A stretch of DNA of 64,000 nt from Udaeobacter sp963725505. Its GTDB lineage: Bacteria; Verrucomicrobiota; Verrucomicrobiia; Chthoniobacterales; UBA10450. Shown piece after piece: positions 44,212-52,352 of the stretch. The position numbers were made by a program, and so were the translations under genes. Where the stretch lies: assembly GCA_963725505.1 (NCBI GenBank), contig CAVRYN010000003.1, positions 124,001 to 188,000 on the forward strand, written 5' to 3'. Position 1 is the stretch's first letter, and each line of letters starts with the position of its first letter. The notes beneath the pieces were generated by a model. It was not told the DNA's origin. It did not search any database and saw only the letters and a program-made list of their open reading frames with translations.

Positions 44212-45338
44212 AAAGGAATCTCGCATTGTCTTTGATCATAGGACTAGCAGTCGCAACCGCGCTGAGCGTATCCGCACAACAGAATCCAGAGACTGCGCCT
44301 CGCGCACTTCCGGCAACAGCTGGACCTAATGATGTCGCGCGTTTTCTTGCTGGAATGCCCGTGCCGGAAAATTCCCCGCTCGCACCGCTCACGCGCGATC
44401 CGGCATGGCAGGAGCATGCCGCATTTTTTGAGAAGGAATTCTCAAAGCTGAATCTCCGACAGCTCCAGAAACTACACGCCTGGCAGCAGACGTATGTTCC
44501 GGAATTGCTGCAACCGATCCCTGTAGCGTTTTACATGTTCAGCGGGCCCGATTTTCTCTACGTAGATCAATTTTTTCCACGCGCTTCGGTGTACATCCTT
44601 TGCGGAAAGGAATCGATGGGGCCGCCTCCTGATCCATTGCGGATCGTGAATCTGGCCGGCGCGCTTGGAAACTTGGAAAACGCGATGAAGTCCTCGCTCG
44701 AAACGACCTACTTCATCACCAAAGACATGAAAATCGATCTACTACAGCAGAACCTCAACGGTGTGCTGCCGATTCTTTACGTTTTCATCGCCCGCGCTGA
44801 TAAATCGATCAAGAACGTTTCCTTCGGCTCTCTCAACGGCAGCGGCGTATTTCAGGAGAGCGCGCCCGGAAAGAAAGGCGGCAGCATTCCCGGCGTCCGG
44901 ATCAATTACACCGACAATCAGTCGGGCAACTCACAAACGTTGTATTATTTCACTACGGACATTTCCGATGGCGGAATCAAAGCGACACCCGGTTTCTTAA
45001 AATTTTGCCAACGATTAGGCATCGGCTCGAGCTTTCTCAAATCCTCGTCGTACCTAATGTTTGAAGAAGGCTTCGCTTCGATCCGCAATTTCATTCTCGA
45101 ACATAGCAACCGCATTTTGCAGGACGACTCGGGAATTCCGGTGGCTTATTTCGATCCAAACAAGTGGAGTCTGCGTCTCTTCGGTGCCTATCTCGGCCCC
45201 ATCGAGCTTTTCAAACAACATTTTCAGCCCAAACTTCAAGAGCTCTTCGCGCAAAGCAATCCGCCGCCGCTCGAGTTCGGATTCGGTTATCGCTGGGACT
45301 GGAAGGAAGCCAACTTGCTGGTCGCGGAACGCAAGTGA
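44208..45338 (+). CDS. Secreted protein of unknown function coupled to the APC permease
   Basis: 376 residues from the ATG at 44208 (ATGA overlap with the permease). A signal peptide (MKRNLALSLIIGLAVATALSVSAQ) precedes a soluble globular protein: PVAFYMFSGPDFLYVDQFFPRASVYILCG, then NYTDNQSGNSQTLYYFTTDISDGG, and ELFKQHFQPKLQELF near the end. I recognise no domain. The tight coupling to an amino acid permease suggests a linked envelope role, but nothing in the sequence confirms it. Confidence 0.75.
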   Translation: MKRNLALSLIIGLAVATALSVSAQQNPETAPRALPATAGPNDVARFLAGMPVPENSPLAPLTRDPAWQEHAAFFEKEFSKLNLRQLQKLHAWQQTYVPELLQPIPVAFYMFSGPDFLYVDQFFPRASVYILCGKESMGPPPDPLRIVNLAGALGNLENAMKSSLETTYFITKDMKIDLLQQNLNGVLPILYVFIARADKSIKNVSFGSLNGSGVFQESAPGKKGGSIPGVRINYTDNQSGNSQTLYYFTTDISDGGIKATPGFLKFCQRLGIGSSFLKSSSYLMFEEGFASIRNFILEHSNRILQDDSGIPVAYFDPNKWSLRLFGAYLGPIELFKQHFQPKLQELFAQSNPPPLEFGFGYRWDWKEANLLVAERK

Positions 45339-45415
45339 CAGCCCGCATTGCCCCGCGTGTCGTTTGGTAAAGATGCTCGCTTCATGGCTAGATCGCTCTT
45401 AAGAAGTGGATCATC

Positions 45416-46009
45416 ATGTTCACCGGCCTGATCGAAGAAGTCGGCGAGGTCGTTGAGGTGCCCGCGAGCGATCGCGGCACTCAATTGCAAATTGCCGCGC
45501 CGAGGACTGCGAAAAAGGCACGGCGCGGCGACAGCATCGCCGTGAATGGCTGCTGTCTCACGTTGACTTCGCGGCGCGGCGATCCTCTCACCTTCGATCT
45601 TCTCGAAGAAACAATCGCTCGCACCAACTTGCAAAAATTGCGCCGAAACGATCCGGTGAATCTGGAGCGCGCATTGGCGATCGAGGGACGCCTTGGCGGG
45701 CATTTCGTGCAGGGCCATATCGATTGCGTGTCCCGCATTGTTGCTTTCGACAAGAAAGGCGCAGACTTCCGACTGGAAGTCGAGTTGCCGGCCGAGTTTG
45801 CACAGTATGTGGCCCGCAAAGGTTCGATCGCTCTCGATGGGATCAGTCTCACGGTTGCTGAAGCTCTTCCAAAGAGCTTCTCCGTTTGGATCATTCCGTA
45901 CACAAAGCGCCATACCAATCTCGATCGCGCTCAGGTTGGCGATCTAGTGAATGTCGAGTTCGACATTCTGGCCAAGTACGTCGAGAAAGCGCTCGCCATC
46001 CGTGGTTGA
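45416..46009 (+). CDS. ribE: Riboflavin synthase alpha chain
   Basis: 197 residues with two lumazine-binding repeats. The canonical N-terminus MFTGLIEEVGEV starts repeat one, with AVNGCCLTLTSR; repeat two has GGHFVQGHIDCVSRI, KGSIALDGISLTV and FSVWIIPYTKRHTNL. The enzyme dismutates 6,7-dimethyl-8-ribityllumazine to riboflavin. No FMN riboswitch-like sequence is visible in the 77 bases upstream. aroD follows after 3 bases. Confidence 0.95.
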   Translation: MFTGLIEEVGEVVEVPASDRGTQLQIAAPRTAKKARRGDSIAVNGCCLTLTSRRGDPLTFDLLEETIARTNLQKLRRNDPVNLERALAIEGRLGGHFVQGHIDCVSRIVAFDKKGADFRLEVELPAEFAQYVARKGSIALDGISLTVAEALPKSFSVWIIPYTKRHTNLDRAQVGDLVNVEFDILAKYVEKALAIRG

Positions 46010-46012
46010 AAA

Positions 46013-46714
46013 ATGACGGCGCGCAACTCGGCCACGAAGCATCCGCGCGTAGTGGGCGTGATCGCATCGCACGCGGACCTGGGTCGTGCCGTGCAGATGT
46101 GCAATCCGCCGGATTTATTCGAGCTGCGCCTGGATCGTCTCGCAGGCATCGTCGATCGATTGGAAAATAAACTGCCGAGGTTACGCGCGCCGCTCATCAT
46201 CACCGCGCGACACCCGCAGGAAGGAGGCGGGAACAAATTGTCACTGCGGCAACGGCGCGATGTATTGACTCGATTTTTACTGCATGCCGACTATGTCGAT
46301 GTTGAACTTCGCTCGGCATCTGCTTTGCGTTCGTTGCTCAGACTAGCAACGCAGAAAAAAGTGCGGCGCATCATTTCATTCCACAATTTCAAATCGACGC
46401 CGCCTTTGCGCGTGTTGCGCGCCAAAGTCCGCGCTGCCAAAACCCATGGCGCAGATATTTTCAAGGTCGCGACACGCACCGACACACCCGTGCAACTCGC
46501 GCGTCTGCTCGATTTCATCGCGAAAAAAGACATCGATCTTCCAGTCAGCGCGATGGGGATCGGCAAACTTGGCGCAATTTCGCGCGTCCTGCTCGCGCGC
46601 GCCGGCTCTGCACTGGTTTATGGATCCGTCGGCGCAGAAACCGACATCGAAGGGCAACTCTCGCTGAAACAACTTCGCGCGCTTGGAATTGGAACAATGA
46701 CGAAGTCCGAATGA
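46013..46714 (+). CDS. aroD: Type I 3-dehydroquinate dehydratase
   Basis: 233 residues, the expected size. The (beta/alpha)8 class I enzyme forms a Schiff base at K151 (DIFKVAT) with H124 (ISFHNF) as the general base. PDLFELRLDRL gives the substrate-binding ELRLD motif, and VSAMGIGKLGAISRVL and SALVYGSVG are family motifs. It acts in the shikimate pathway. The last codons, GTMTKSE plus the stop, lie in an AATGACGAAGTCCGAATGAC-type repeat. Confidence 0.93.
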   Translation: MTARNSATKHPRVVGVIASHADLGRAVQMCNPPDLFELRLDRLAGIVDRLENKLPRLRAPLIITARHPQEGGGNKLSLRQRRDVLTRFLLHADYVDVELRSASALRSLLRLATQKKVRRIISFHNFKSTPPLRVLRAKVRAAKTHGADIFKVATRTDTPVQLARLLDFIAKKDIDLPVSAMGIGKLGAISRVLLARAGSALVYGSVGAETDIEGQLSLKQLRALGIGTMTKSE

Positions 46715-46840
46715 CGGATGACGAAAGAATGACGAAGCACGAATGGGTGATCAGACGGGAGCTGAGCTTCGTCATTTGTCATTGATTCGAATTTCGTCGT
46801 TCGGATTTCATTCGTCATTCGTCATTTGCCACTGTCAGAT
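46697..46840. repeat. AATGACGAA-type short repeats between aroD and the Lon-N gene
   Basis: Several copies of AATGACGAA-like words on the left (AATGACGAAGTCCGAATGAC) and the inverse TTCGTCATTTGTCATTG and TTCATTCGTCATTCGTC on the right form an imperfect inverted array. It covers the last codons of aroD and ends about 50 bases before the next start. Confidence 0.65.
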
Positions 46841-46889
46841 GTTGCTCTTCCCCCGACGCGTATATGTTCTAGTTGCAACACTGCAACCC

Positions 46890-47519
46890 ATGCCTTCATC
46901 TGTGACTTTGCCAAAGCAACTGCCGGTTATGCCGCTGCCGGGCGCGGTGCTCTTTCCACATGCGTTGCTCCCGCTGTACATTTTCGAACCGCGGTATCGC
47001 AACATGCTGAAACACGCGCTTCGTCATCATCGCATGTTTTGCGTGACCCTCATCAAACCCAGTTGCCCGGATTGGCATGCGCCGGAGGATTTCTTTCATC
47101 TTGCTACCGTCGGATTGATTCGCGCCTGTGTCGGGCGCAGCGATGGCACGTCGAATTTGATCCTCCAAGGTCTGCAACGCGTGCGCTTCACTAGTTTCGA
47201 ACAGGAAACTTCGTTCCCGATCGCCAGGATCAAGATCGTCGAGTCGCACGACGCAACTACCGTCGAGACCGAAGCGCTCGGCGCAAAAGTGCTCGAGCTT
47301 TACGCGAACCTGAAGCACGAACGCCGCCGACTTCCGGCGAAAGTCGATCGATATCTTTCGGAATTGCGCGATCTGGAAATGCTGGCGGATCTTATGGCTT
47401 CGACATTCGTGAACGATCCGTTGCGACGGCAACGCGTGCTCGAAGAACGTTCCCTGAACCAAAGACTCCGTTTCCTCATCACATATTTGCGCGACGAAAT
47501 CGGAAACGCCGCTGCATAG
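46890..47519 (+). CDS. Lon N-terminal-domain (LON substrate-binding) protein
   Basis: 209 residues from the ATG at 46890. Codons upstream in the same frame are translated repeat and are excluded. PVMPLPGAVLFPHALLPLYIFEPRYRNML is the classic start of the Lon N-terminal PUA-like domain; GLIRACVGRSDGTSNLILQGLQRVRF and a C-terminal helical bundle follow. There is no AAA+ or peptidase domain. Stand-alone members are thought to bind proteins or act as adaptors. It ends with TAG just before a REP-like repeat. Confidence 0.9.
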   Translation: MPSSVTLPKQLPVMPLPGAVLFPHALLPLYIFEPRYRNMLKHALRHHRMFCVTLIKPSCPDWHAPEDFFHLATVGLIRACVGRSDGTSNLILQGLQRVRFTSFEQETSFPIARIKIVESHDATTVETEALGAKVLELYANLKHERRRLPAKVDRYLSELRDLEMLADLMASTFVNDPLRRQRVLEERSLNQRLRFLITYLRDEIGNAAA

Positions 47520-47520
47520 C

Positions 47521-47550
47521 TGTAGCCGCGTCGCTGTGAGACGCGCCAGC
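47521..47550 (+). repeat. REP-like TGTAGCCGCG hairpin
   Basis: TGTAGCCGCGTCGCTGTGAG followed by ACGCGCC: GTAG plus a hairpin with CGCGTC / GACGCG-type arms. It is nearly identical to the left arm of the element at 55039. It starts two bases after the Lon-N protein stop. Confidence 0.6.
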
Positions 47551-47590
47551 ACGACGCCCGGGGAGATCTCTACCGGCAAGGAAATCTAAG

Positions 47591-47994
47591 GCAACTGGCT
47601 GGCTGCGCTCGATCTTTACCTGCGCTATTCGCGATTGGGCACGCCTGTGCTGGCAGCGCAGGACAGCGATGAATTCCGTCTCGCGCTTGCGGAGAAAATT
47701 GCCAGCCAGTCGCCCGCCTCCATACGGACTGACACGTTGCGCGACCTCACTGCCGGCGCGCTCGCCCGCCGCGATATCGCCGGCGCCATTCAACTTTTGG
47801 AACAGGAAAGAGAGCGCGGCTTCGTGAACATCAACGATGTGTTTCTGCTCATTTACCTCTATTGCTTGCACGGAAACGTCGATCAAGCTGAGGCACTTGC
47901 CGCCGCCGAGGCGTCATCGATCGAAAAAGATTGGTTCGTGAAGTGGCTCTGGGGCGATTTGCAGGCCGAATTTGGTTTTCGTCCGCCAACCTGA
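47591..47994 (+). pseudogene. Possible N-terminally truncated TPR-like protein
   Basis: The frame opens after a TAA at 47588 and encodes helical, TPR-like sequence (WLAALDLYLRYSRLGTPVL, LTAGALARRDIAGAIQLLEQE, FLLIYLYCLHGNVDQAEALAAAEA). The only start codons are TTG or GTG inside this pattern (for example TTG at 47635), and no ribosome binding site is visible. A REP-like element lies immediately upstream. It may be the 3' remnant of a longer gene or a small protein of 119 residues. I cannot assign a function. Confidence 0.4.
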
Positions 47995-47999
47995 GATAG

Positions 48000-48020
48000 G
48001 GTCGGCGCGCTGCGCCGACC
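48000..48020. terminator. Hairpin between convergent genes
   Basis: GGTCGGCGC, loop GCT, GCGCCGACC: a perfect 9-bp stem between the TPR-like gene and dgt, which converge here. No T tract follows on either side, so it may be a REP-like element (preceded by ATAG) rather than an intrinsic terminator. Confidence 0.4.
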
Positions 48021-48027
48021 GGACGCG

Positions 48028-49170
48028 TTACCTAGCGAGTCGCGCGCATTCTTCCATCAAATAGCGGTCCGTCATTCCAGCGACGTAATCGCAAACGGTG
48101 CGGTGCAGTCCCTCCTTCTCGATCCGTCTCGTCGCTCCATTGCCGAGCCTCTCAGGATCGACAAGGTACGCTTCAAAAACGCGCCGCAGCATCTCACAGG
48201 CGCGCCGGTTCACTTCGGACACGCGCGGATGATAATAAACATTTTGATACAAGAATTTCCGCAGTGCGCGGTTCGCTTCGGCTAATTCATCGCTGTAGCG
48301 AATCAGCGGCGCGGGTTGCCGGCGCGCGTCGTCTGCGCTTTGCACGCCCGATTCAGCAATCGATTTTGCGCTGGTCGCAACGAGGTCGTGCACCTCGTTG
48401 TCGATGATGTCGCGAATAATTAACTTGTGCAGCTCGGTTCCCCGCCCGCGAGCGTAACGCGCGAGCACAGCACGATGGCTTTTTCGCCAGACCTCGTTTT
48501 CTTCCAATTGCGCCGGACTCAAGATTTCAAAATCGACCGCGTCATCGAGGTCGTGGCTGTAATAAGTAATCTCGTCCGCAAGATCCGCGACCTGCGCCTC
48601 GAGCGATGTGTACTTATATGTTTCTCCGTCCGGCGTCTTCAACGCGCGCTCGTGTTTCCGCAGACCTTCGCGCACTTCGAACGTCAGGTTGAGACCCGGA
48701 AAATTTGGATACGGAGTTTCAAGCAGCTCCACCACACGCAAACTCTGGCGGTTGTGATCGAAGCCACCGTGATCGCGCATGCATTCGGCCAGCATCTCCT
48801 CACCTGAGTGCCCAAAAGGCGCGTGCCCCAGATCGTGCGCGAGCGCGATCGCTTCCGCGAGATCTTCGTTCAGGCGTAACGCGCGGGCGATCGTCCGGCT
48901 GATCGACGCCACCTCGATGGAATGCGTCAAGCGAGTGCGCAAATGATCGCCTGCCCCGTTTAGAAAAACCTGCGTCTTGTATTCCATGCGTCGAAACGCG
49001 CGCGAATGGATGATGCGCGCGCGATCCCGTTGAAACTCTGTGCGATAGGCGTGGCTCGGCTCGGCGTAGTTGCGACCGCGCGATTCGCCCGATTTTTCGG
49101 CAAACGGCGCAAGCACGGCGCGCTCGGTCGCTTCCATTTCTTCGCGCGTTTTGCAGTTCGGGACGCTCAC
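48028..49170 (-). CDS. dgt: Deoxyguanosinetriphosphate triphosphohydrolase-like protein
   Basis: 380 residues of the HD superfamily. Metal ligands are visible in RLTHSIEVASISR (His), AIALAHDLGHAPFGHSGEEML (His-Asp) and DEITYYSHDLDDAVD (Asp). The N-terminal SRGRNYAEPSHAYRTEFQRDRARIIHSRAFRRMEYKTQVF is the standard dGTPase start. It hydrolyses dNTPs to nucleoside and triphosphate. It is divergent from the methyltransferase across an inverted-repeat-bearing gap. Confidence 0.93.
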   Translation of the reverse strand: MSVPNCKTREEMEATERAVLAPFAEKSGESRGRNYAEPSHAYRTEFQRDRARIIHSRAFRRMEYKTQVFLNGAGDHLRTRLTHSIEVASISRTIARALRLNEDLAEAIALAHDLGHAPFGHSGEEMLAECMRDHGGFDHNRQSLRVVELLETPYPNFPGLNLTFEVREGLRKHERALKTPDGETYKYTSLEAQVADLADEITYYSHDLDDAVDFEILSPAQLEENEVWRKSHRAVLARYARGRGTELHKLIIRDIIDNEVHDLVATSAKSIAESGVQSADDARRQPAPLIRYSDELAEANRALRKFLYQNVYYHPRVSEVNRRACEMLRRVFEAYLVDPERLGNGATRRIEKEGLHRTVCDYVAGMTDRYLMEECARLAR

Positions 49171-49201
49171 GACGAGTGAATTTGCCAGCGCTCGCGCGCT
49201 T

Positions 49202-49269
49202 GACCGATTTAATAAATACCGTAGCTCTTCCAGGCGGGCCTGACGAGTCTATTAAATCGGTCGAGCTAC
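49202..49269. promoter_or_regulatory. Interleaved inverted repeats in the dgt/methyltransferase promoter region
   Basis: GACCGATTTAATA (49202-49214) is perfectly inverted as TATTAAATCGGTC (49250-49262). Within and beyond it, GTAGCTC (49221-49227) is inverted as GAGCTAC (49263-49269). The order A-B-A'-B' means the two pairings interleave. The region lies between divergent start codons and may hold an operator or a small repeat element. Confidence 0.5.
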
Positions 49270-49305
49270 TTGTCGATTCTACAATTCGAGAAACCCAAAG
49301 CAAAC

Positions 49306-50331
49306 ATGCCGAAGAAAAATCGCCCGAAAAAACAAGTCACTTCCGAACGTCTGCAGCAAATTGGTTTTGCATACGCGCCGCCGCTGATCATCAGCGCAGC
49401 AGCCTCGAACAAAGTTTTTGATGCGCTGGAGAGCGGCGCGAAAACGGTCGAGCAAGTCAGCAAGGAGACTGGCGCGTCGGTGCGCGGTTTGGGGGCGATT
49501 ATGGACGCGCTCGTCGGCCTCGGACTGCTGAAGAAAGATCGAAATGGAAAATATTCGCTCACGCCGGAGAGCGAAGCATTTCTCATCAGCAACAAGCCGG
49601 GTACGGTGGCCGGCTTTTTCAGCTCGATTCTGCCTCAGCTTAATTCGCGATGGCTACGGTTGAGTGATGCCGTGCGCGACGGGCGACCGGTAGTTGCCGT
49701 AAATGAAGAAACCGAAGGCACAGAGTTCTTCAGTCAACTCGTCGAGAACATCATTCCAATGAGCTACGGCGGCGCACAAGAACTCGCGGATCACTTGAAA
49801 GTGTCAAAAACGAAAGATCAACTGCGCGTGCTCGATCTCGCCGCCGGATCCGGCATTTGGGGAATTGCACTTGCAGAGAAATCGCCGTGCGTGCGAGTGG
49901 CCGCAGTCGATTGGGCCGGAATGATTCCCACGACCAAACGAATCACGCAAAAGTTTGGCGTCAGCGATCGATTCAAATTTATTGGAGGCGATTTGTTGCA
50001 AGCAAATTTCGGCAACGGTTACGACATCGCTACGCTCGGACACATTTTGCATAGCGAAGGCGAACAACGAAGCCGCCAGTTGCTCAAGAAAACCTTTGGC
50101 GCACTGAAACCCGGCGGCACAATCGCCATCGCTGAATGGCTCGTGAACGACCGGCGCACCGAGCCGACACATTCGCTTATGTTCGCCGTGCAAATGCTCG
50201 TGAACACAGAGCGCGGCGATACTTTCAGTTTTAACGAAATCAAAAACTGGCTGGAACACGCCGGGTTCAAGCGAGTTCGCAAGCTGCAAGCGCCCGGGCC
50301 GTCGCCTCTCATTCTGGCGACAAAACCGTAG
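49306..50331 (+). CDS. SAM-dependent methyltransferase with winged-helix N-terminus
   Basis: 341 residues from the ATG at 49306; an upstream TTG at 49270 overlaps the inverted-repeat region and is less likely. Residues about 10-90 are a dimerisation/winged-helix domain (TVEQVSKETGASVRGLGAIMDALVGLGLLKK). The SAM site is RVLDLAAGSGIWGIALAEK, followed by DIATLGHILHSEGEQRSRQLLKK and ALKPGGTIAIAEWL. This is the acetylserotonin/small-molecule O-methyltransferase layout. The acceptor is unknown. The TAG stop at 50329-50331 is part of a REP-like GTAG hairpin. Confidence 0.88.
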   Translation: MPKKNRPKKQVTSERLQQIGFAYAPPLIISAAASNKVFDALESGAKTVEQVSKETGASVRGLGAIMDALVGLGLLKKDRNGKYSLTPESEAFLISNKPGTVAGFFSSILPQLNSRWLRLSDAVRDGRPVVAVNEETEGTEFFSQLVENIIPMSYGGAQELADHLKVSKTKDQLRVLDLAAGSGIWGIALAEKSPCVRVAAVDWAGMIPTTKRITQKFGVSDRFKFIGGDLLQANFGNGYDIATLGHILHSEGEQRSRQLLKKTFGALKPGGTIAIAEWLVNDRRTEPTHSLMFAVQMLVNTERGDTFSFNEIKNWLEHAGFKRVRKLQAPGPSPLILATKP

Positions 50332-50448
50332 CGACGCAGACAATCCTGTCTGCGCATCTGTTGTGAGGAGCGGCGGTCTCTAGTCCGCCGATGGCCGATC
50401 TGGAGATCGCCCTTCCTGAGATGTCGCAGGCACGATTGCCTGCGTCAC
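50328..50448. repeat. REPIN-like pair after the methyltransferase gene
   Basis: GTAGCGACGCAGACAATCCT with TGTCTGCG forms an 8-bp hairpin (CGCAGACA/TGTCTGCG) at the left. At the right GTCGCAGGCACGATTGCCTG with CGTCAC is its inverted relative. A related pair is at 60506-60564. The left GTAG carries the methyltransferase stop. Confidence 0.65.
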
Positions 50449-50493
50449 GAAATCGTCTTCCCATTCGCACAGCGAACTGCTTTTATAGTCTTT

Positions 50494-50982
50494 ATGAAAA
50501 AGGTAAAAACGAAATCGCGCGGCAAGACCAAGGGGCGACTGACTCGCAAAGATCCTGGGGGGGATACGCCCTACAGCAAACCTGCCCTTCGTAGCGACGC
50601 ATTTGTCAAAGCGTTAACCGACGCGAAAGCGTGCCTGAAAAATCCCGGCGATCTGCAAGTGCTCTTCAACGAAGCAGCGAAAAAGGCGGCGGCAGTTCCC
50701 AAAGAGCCGTTTAAAGAATGCTGGCCTTATCTTCAGACGATGCTGCGATTAATCCGAGCGTACCAGCGCGGGGAATACGATCGGGTCCCGAATGACGCGC
50801 TTTTGTGGATCGTTGCTGCTCTGAATTACCTGGTCGATCCATTCGATTTGATCCCTGACAAGACGCCATTTCTCGGTTTCGTGGATGACGCGACGGTTAT
50901 CGAATTTGTAACCGATAAAAACCGGCAAGCGCTGGATGACTTTATGACATGGGAAACAGCAAGCGCCGGCGCTGCTCTCTAA
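50494..50982 (+). CDS. DUF1232 (YkvA-like) protein
   Basis: 162 residues. A Lys-rich N-terminus (MKKVKTKSRGKTKGRLTRKD) precedes a helical segment and the DUF1232 core: LLWIVAALNYLVDPFDLIPDKTPFLGFVDDATVIEFV. The conserved NYLxxPxDLIPD and GxxDD are present. Such proteins are often membrane-associated; the function is unknown. It converges with pdhC over 11 bases. Confidence 0.88.
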   Translation: MKKVKTKSRGKTKGRLTRKDPGGDTPYSKPALRSDAFVKALTDAKACLKNPGDLQVLFNEAAKKAAAVPKEPFKECWPYLQTMLRLIRAYQRGEYDRVPNDALLWIVAALNYLVDPFDLIPDKTPFLGFVDDATVIEFVTDKNRQALDDFMTWETASAGAAL

Positions 50983-50993
50983 TATTCCCTTTT

Positions 50994-52343
50994 TCAGACC
51001 AATAGCAGCGCCGGGTTTTCCAAAAGGTGGCGGAGTTCTTTCAGATACTCTGCCCCGAGCGCACCGTCGATGACGCGGTGGTCACAGCTCATGGTCAGCG
51101 ACATGCGGTGGCCGACCACGATTTGGTCGCAATCATCGATCACCGGAACTTTCGTGATCTTGCCAACGGCAAGAATGAAGCCTTGGGGTGGATTGATGAC
51201 GGCCGAGAAACTGTCGATCCCCATTCCGCCAAGATTTGAGACGGTGAACGTGCCGCCTTGAAATTCCTCCGGCTTCATTCGCTTGTTGCGCGCGCGATGC
51301 GCCAAATCCTTGGCCAGTTCGCTGATCTCGCGGAGCGATTTGTTTTGCGCAGCGCGAATGACTGGCGTCAACAGCCCGTCTTCGATAGCCACAGCGATTC
51401 CAAGATCGACATCCGCGTACTGCACGATCGCGTCGCCATCAAGAAAGGCGTTCACCCGCGGCACTTTCACGGCCGCTTGCACCGCCGCTCTTAAGACGAA
51501 ATCGTTTACCGTGATCTTCGCGGCCTCCGCGCTTTCGCCGGCGGATTTTAATTCCGCGCGCGCTTCCATGAGCGGACCGGCGTTAACTTCGATTGTCAGA
51601 TAGAAATGCGGGATCGGACCGAGACTTTCGACCAGCCGCTGTGCAATGATTTTGCGCATCCCGGAAAGTTGAATGCGCGTGCTTTCGCCAGCTTTAATTG
51701 AAAACGCAGCCTTCGCTTCACCTTTTGCGGGACCGCGGTCGGCGACCGCGGCTACAGATTTCGCAGCAGCGCGTACGTCCGTTTCAGTCACACGACCTTC
51801 CGGGCCTGTGCCTTTCACGCTGGAAAGGTCAACACCGAGTTCGGCCGCGATTCGGCGCGCAACGGGCGACGCTTTTACACGCGCTTCCTCGGGCTTTTCG
51901 ACGGTCGTCGGTCGCTCTTCAGCTTCAGGTTCTTTCTTTTCCGCCTTCGGTAGCGCGGTCTCTTTCTTTTCTTTCTCTTCAGCTTTCGGCGCTTCCGGCT
52001 TTCCGTCCTTTTTTGCTTCTTCTGCCTTCGGCTTCTCTTTTTCCGGTTCTTCCGCTTCGGGCTTTTTCTCTTTTTCTTCCTTTTCTTTCGGCTTAGGCGC
52101 TTCTTCGCCCTCGCCACCAATGAACGCGATCCTGTCACCGACATTTACTTTGCCGCCTTCTTCCACGTAAATCTCGGCAAGCGTTCCATCCTCGGGCGAT
52201 TCCCATTCCATCGTTGCCTTGTCGGTCTCGATTTCCGCGAGCACCTCGCCGGCCGAAACCTGGTCGCCCTTCTTTTTCTTCCACGCGACCAAAGTGCCTT
52301 CGGTCATCGTGTCGCTCAGCTTGGGCATTTGGATTTCAGGCAT
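50994..52343 (-). CDS. pdhC: Pyruvate dehydrogenase E2 (dihydrolipoamide acetyltransferase)
   Basis: 449 residues. The N-terminal lipoyl domain carries the lipoylated lysine in ETDKATMEWESPEDG (about 39-53). A long Lys/Glu/Ala linker follows, then the E1/E3-binding domain ASPVARRIAAELGVDLSSVKG and the acetyltransferase domain with SCDHRVIDGALGAEYL near the C-terminus (catalytic His and Asp). It transfers acetyl from lipoate to CoA. A REP-like repeat is translated in frame as VAAVADRGP in the linker before the catalytic domain (51731-51756). It is the last gene of pdhA-pdhB-pdhC; no E3 gene is nearby. Confidence 0.96.
   Translation of the reverse strand: MPEIQMPKLSDTMTEGTLVAWKKKKGDQVSAGEVLAEIETDKATMEWESPEDGTLAEIYVEEGGKVNVGDRIAFIGGEGEEAPKPKEKEEKEKKPEAEEPEKEKPKAEEAKKDGKPEAPKAEEKEKKETALPKAEKKEPEAEERPTTVEKPEEARVKASPVARRIAAELGVDLSSVKGTGPEGRVTETDVRAAAKSVAAVADRGPAKGEAKAAFSIKAGESTRIQLSGMRKIIAQRLVESLGPIPHFYLTIEVNAGPLMEARAELKSAGESAEAAKITVNDFVLRAAVQAAVKVPRVNAFLDGDAIVQYADVDLGIAVAIEDGLLTPVIRAAQNKSLREISELAKDLAHRARNKRMKPEEFQGGTFTVSNLGGMGIDSFSAVINPPQGFILAVGKITKVPVIDDCDQIVVGHRMSLTMSCDHRVIDGALGAEYLKELRHLLENPALLLV
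51731..51756. repeat. REP-like repeat translated inside pdhC
   Basis: Read on the gene strand: TGTAGCCGCGGTCGCCGACC followed by GCGGTC, i.e. TGTAG plus the hairpin CCGCGGTC/GACCGCGG. It lies in frame in the flexible linker, where extra residues should be tolerated. Confidence 0.65.
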
Positions 52344-52352
52344 GGGAGAAAA

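Noticed and set aside
45339..45415. FMN riboswitch upstream of ribE
   Set aside because: The 77-base gap is too short and lacks the conserved RFN-element sequence.
49202..49269. H-type RNA pseudoknot formed by the A-B-A'-B' repeats
   Set aside because: The last loop would have zero bases to cross a 13-bp stem, which is not feasible; kept only as interleaved inverted repeats.
50328..50448. CRISPR-like repeats
   Set aside because: The units are inverted hairpins of different length without regular spacers, and no cas gene is present; they fit REP-type repeats.
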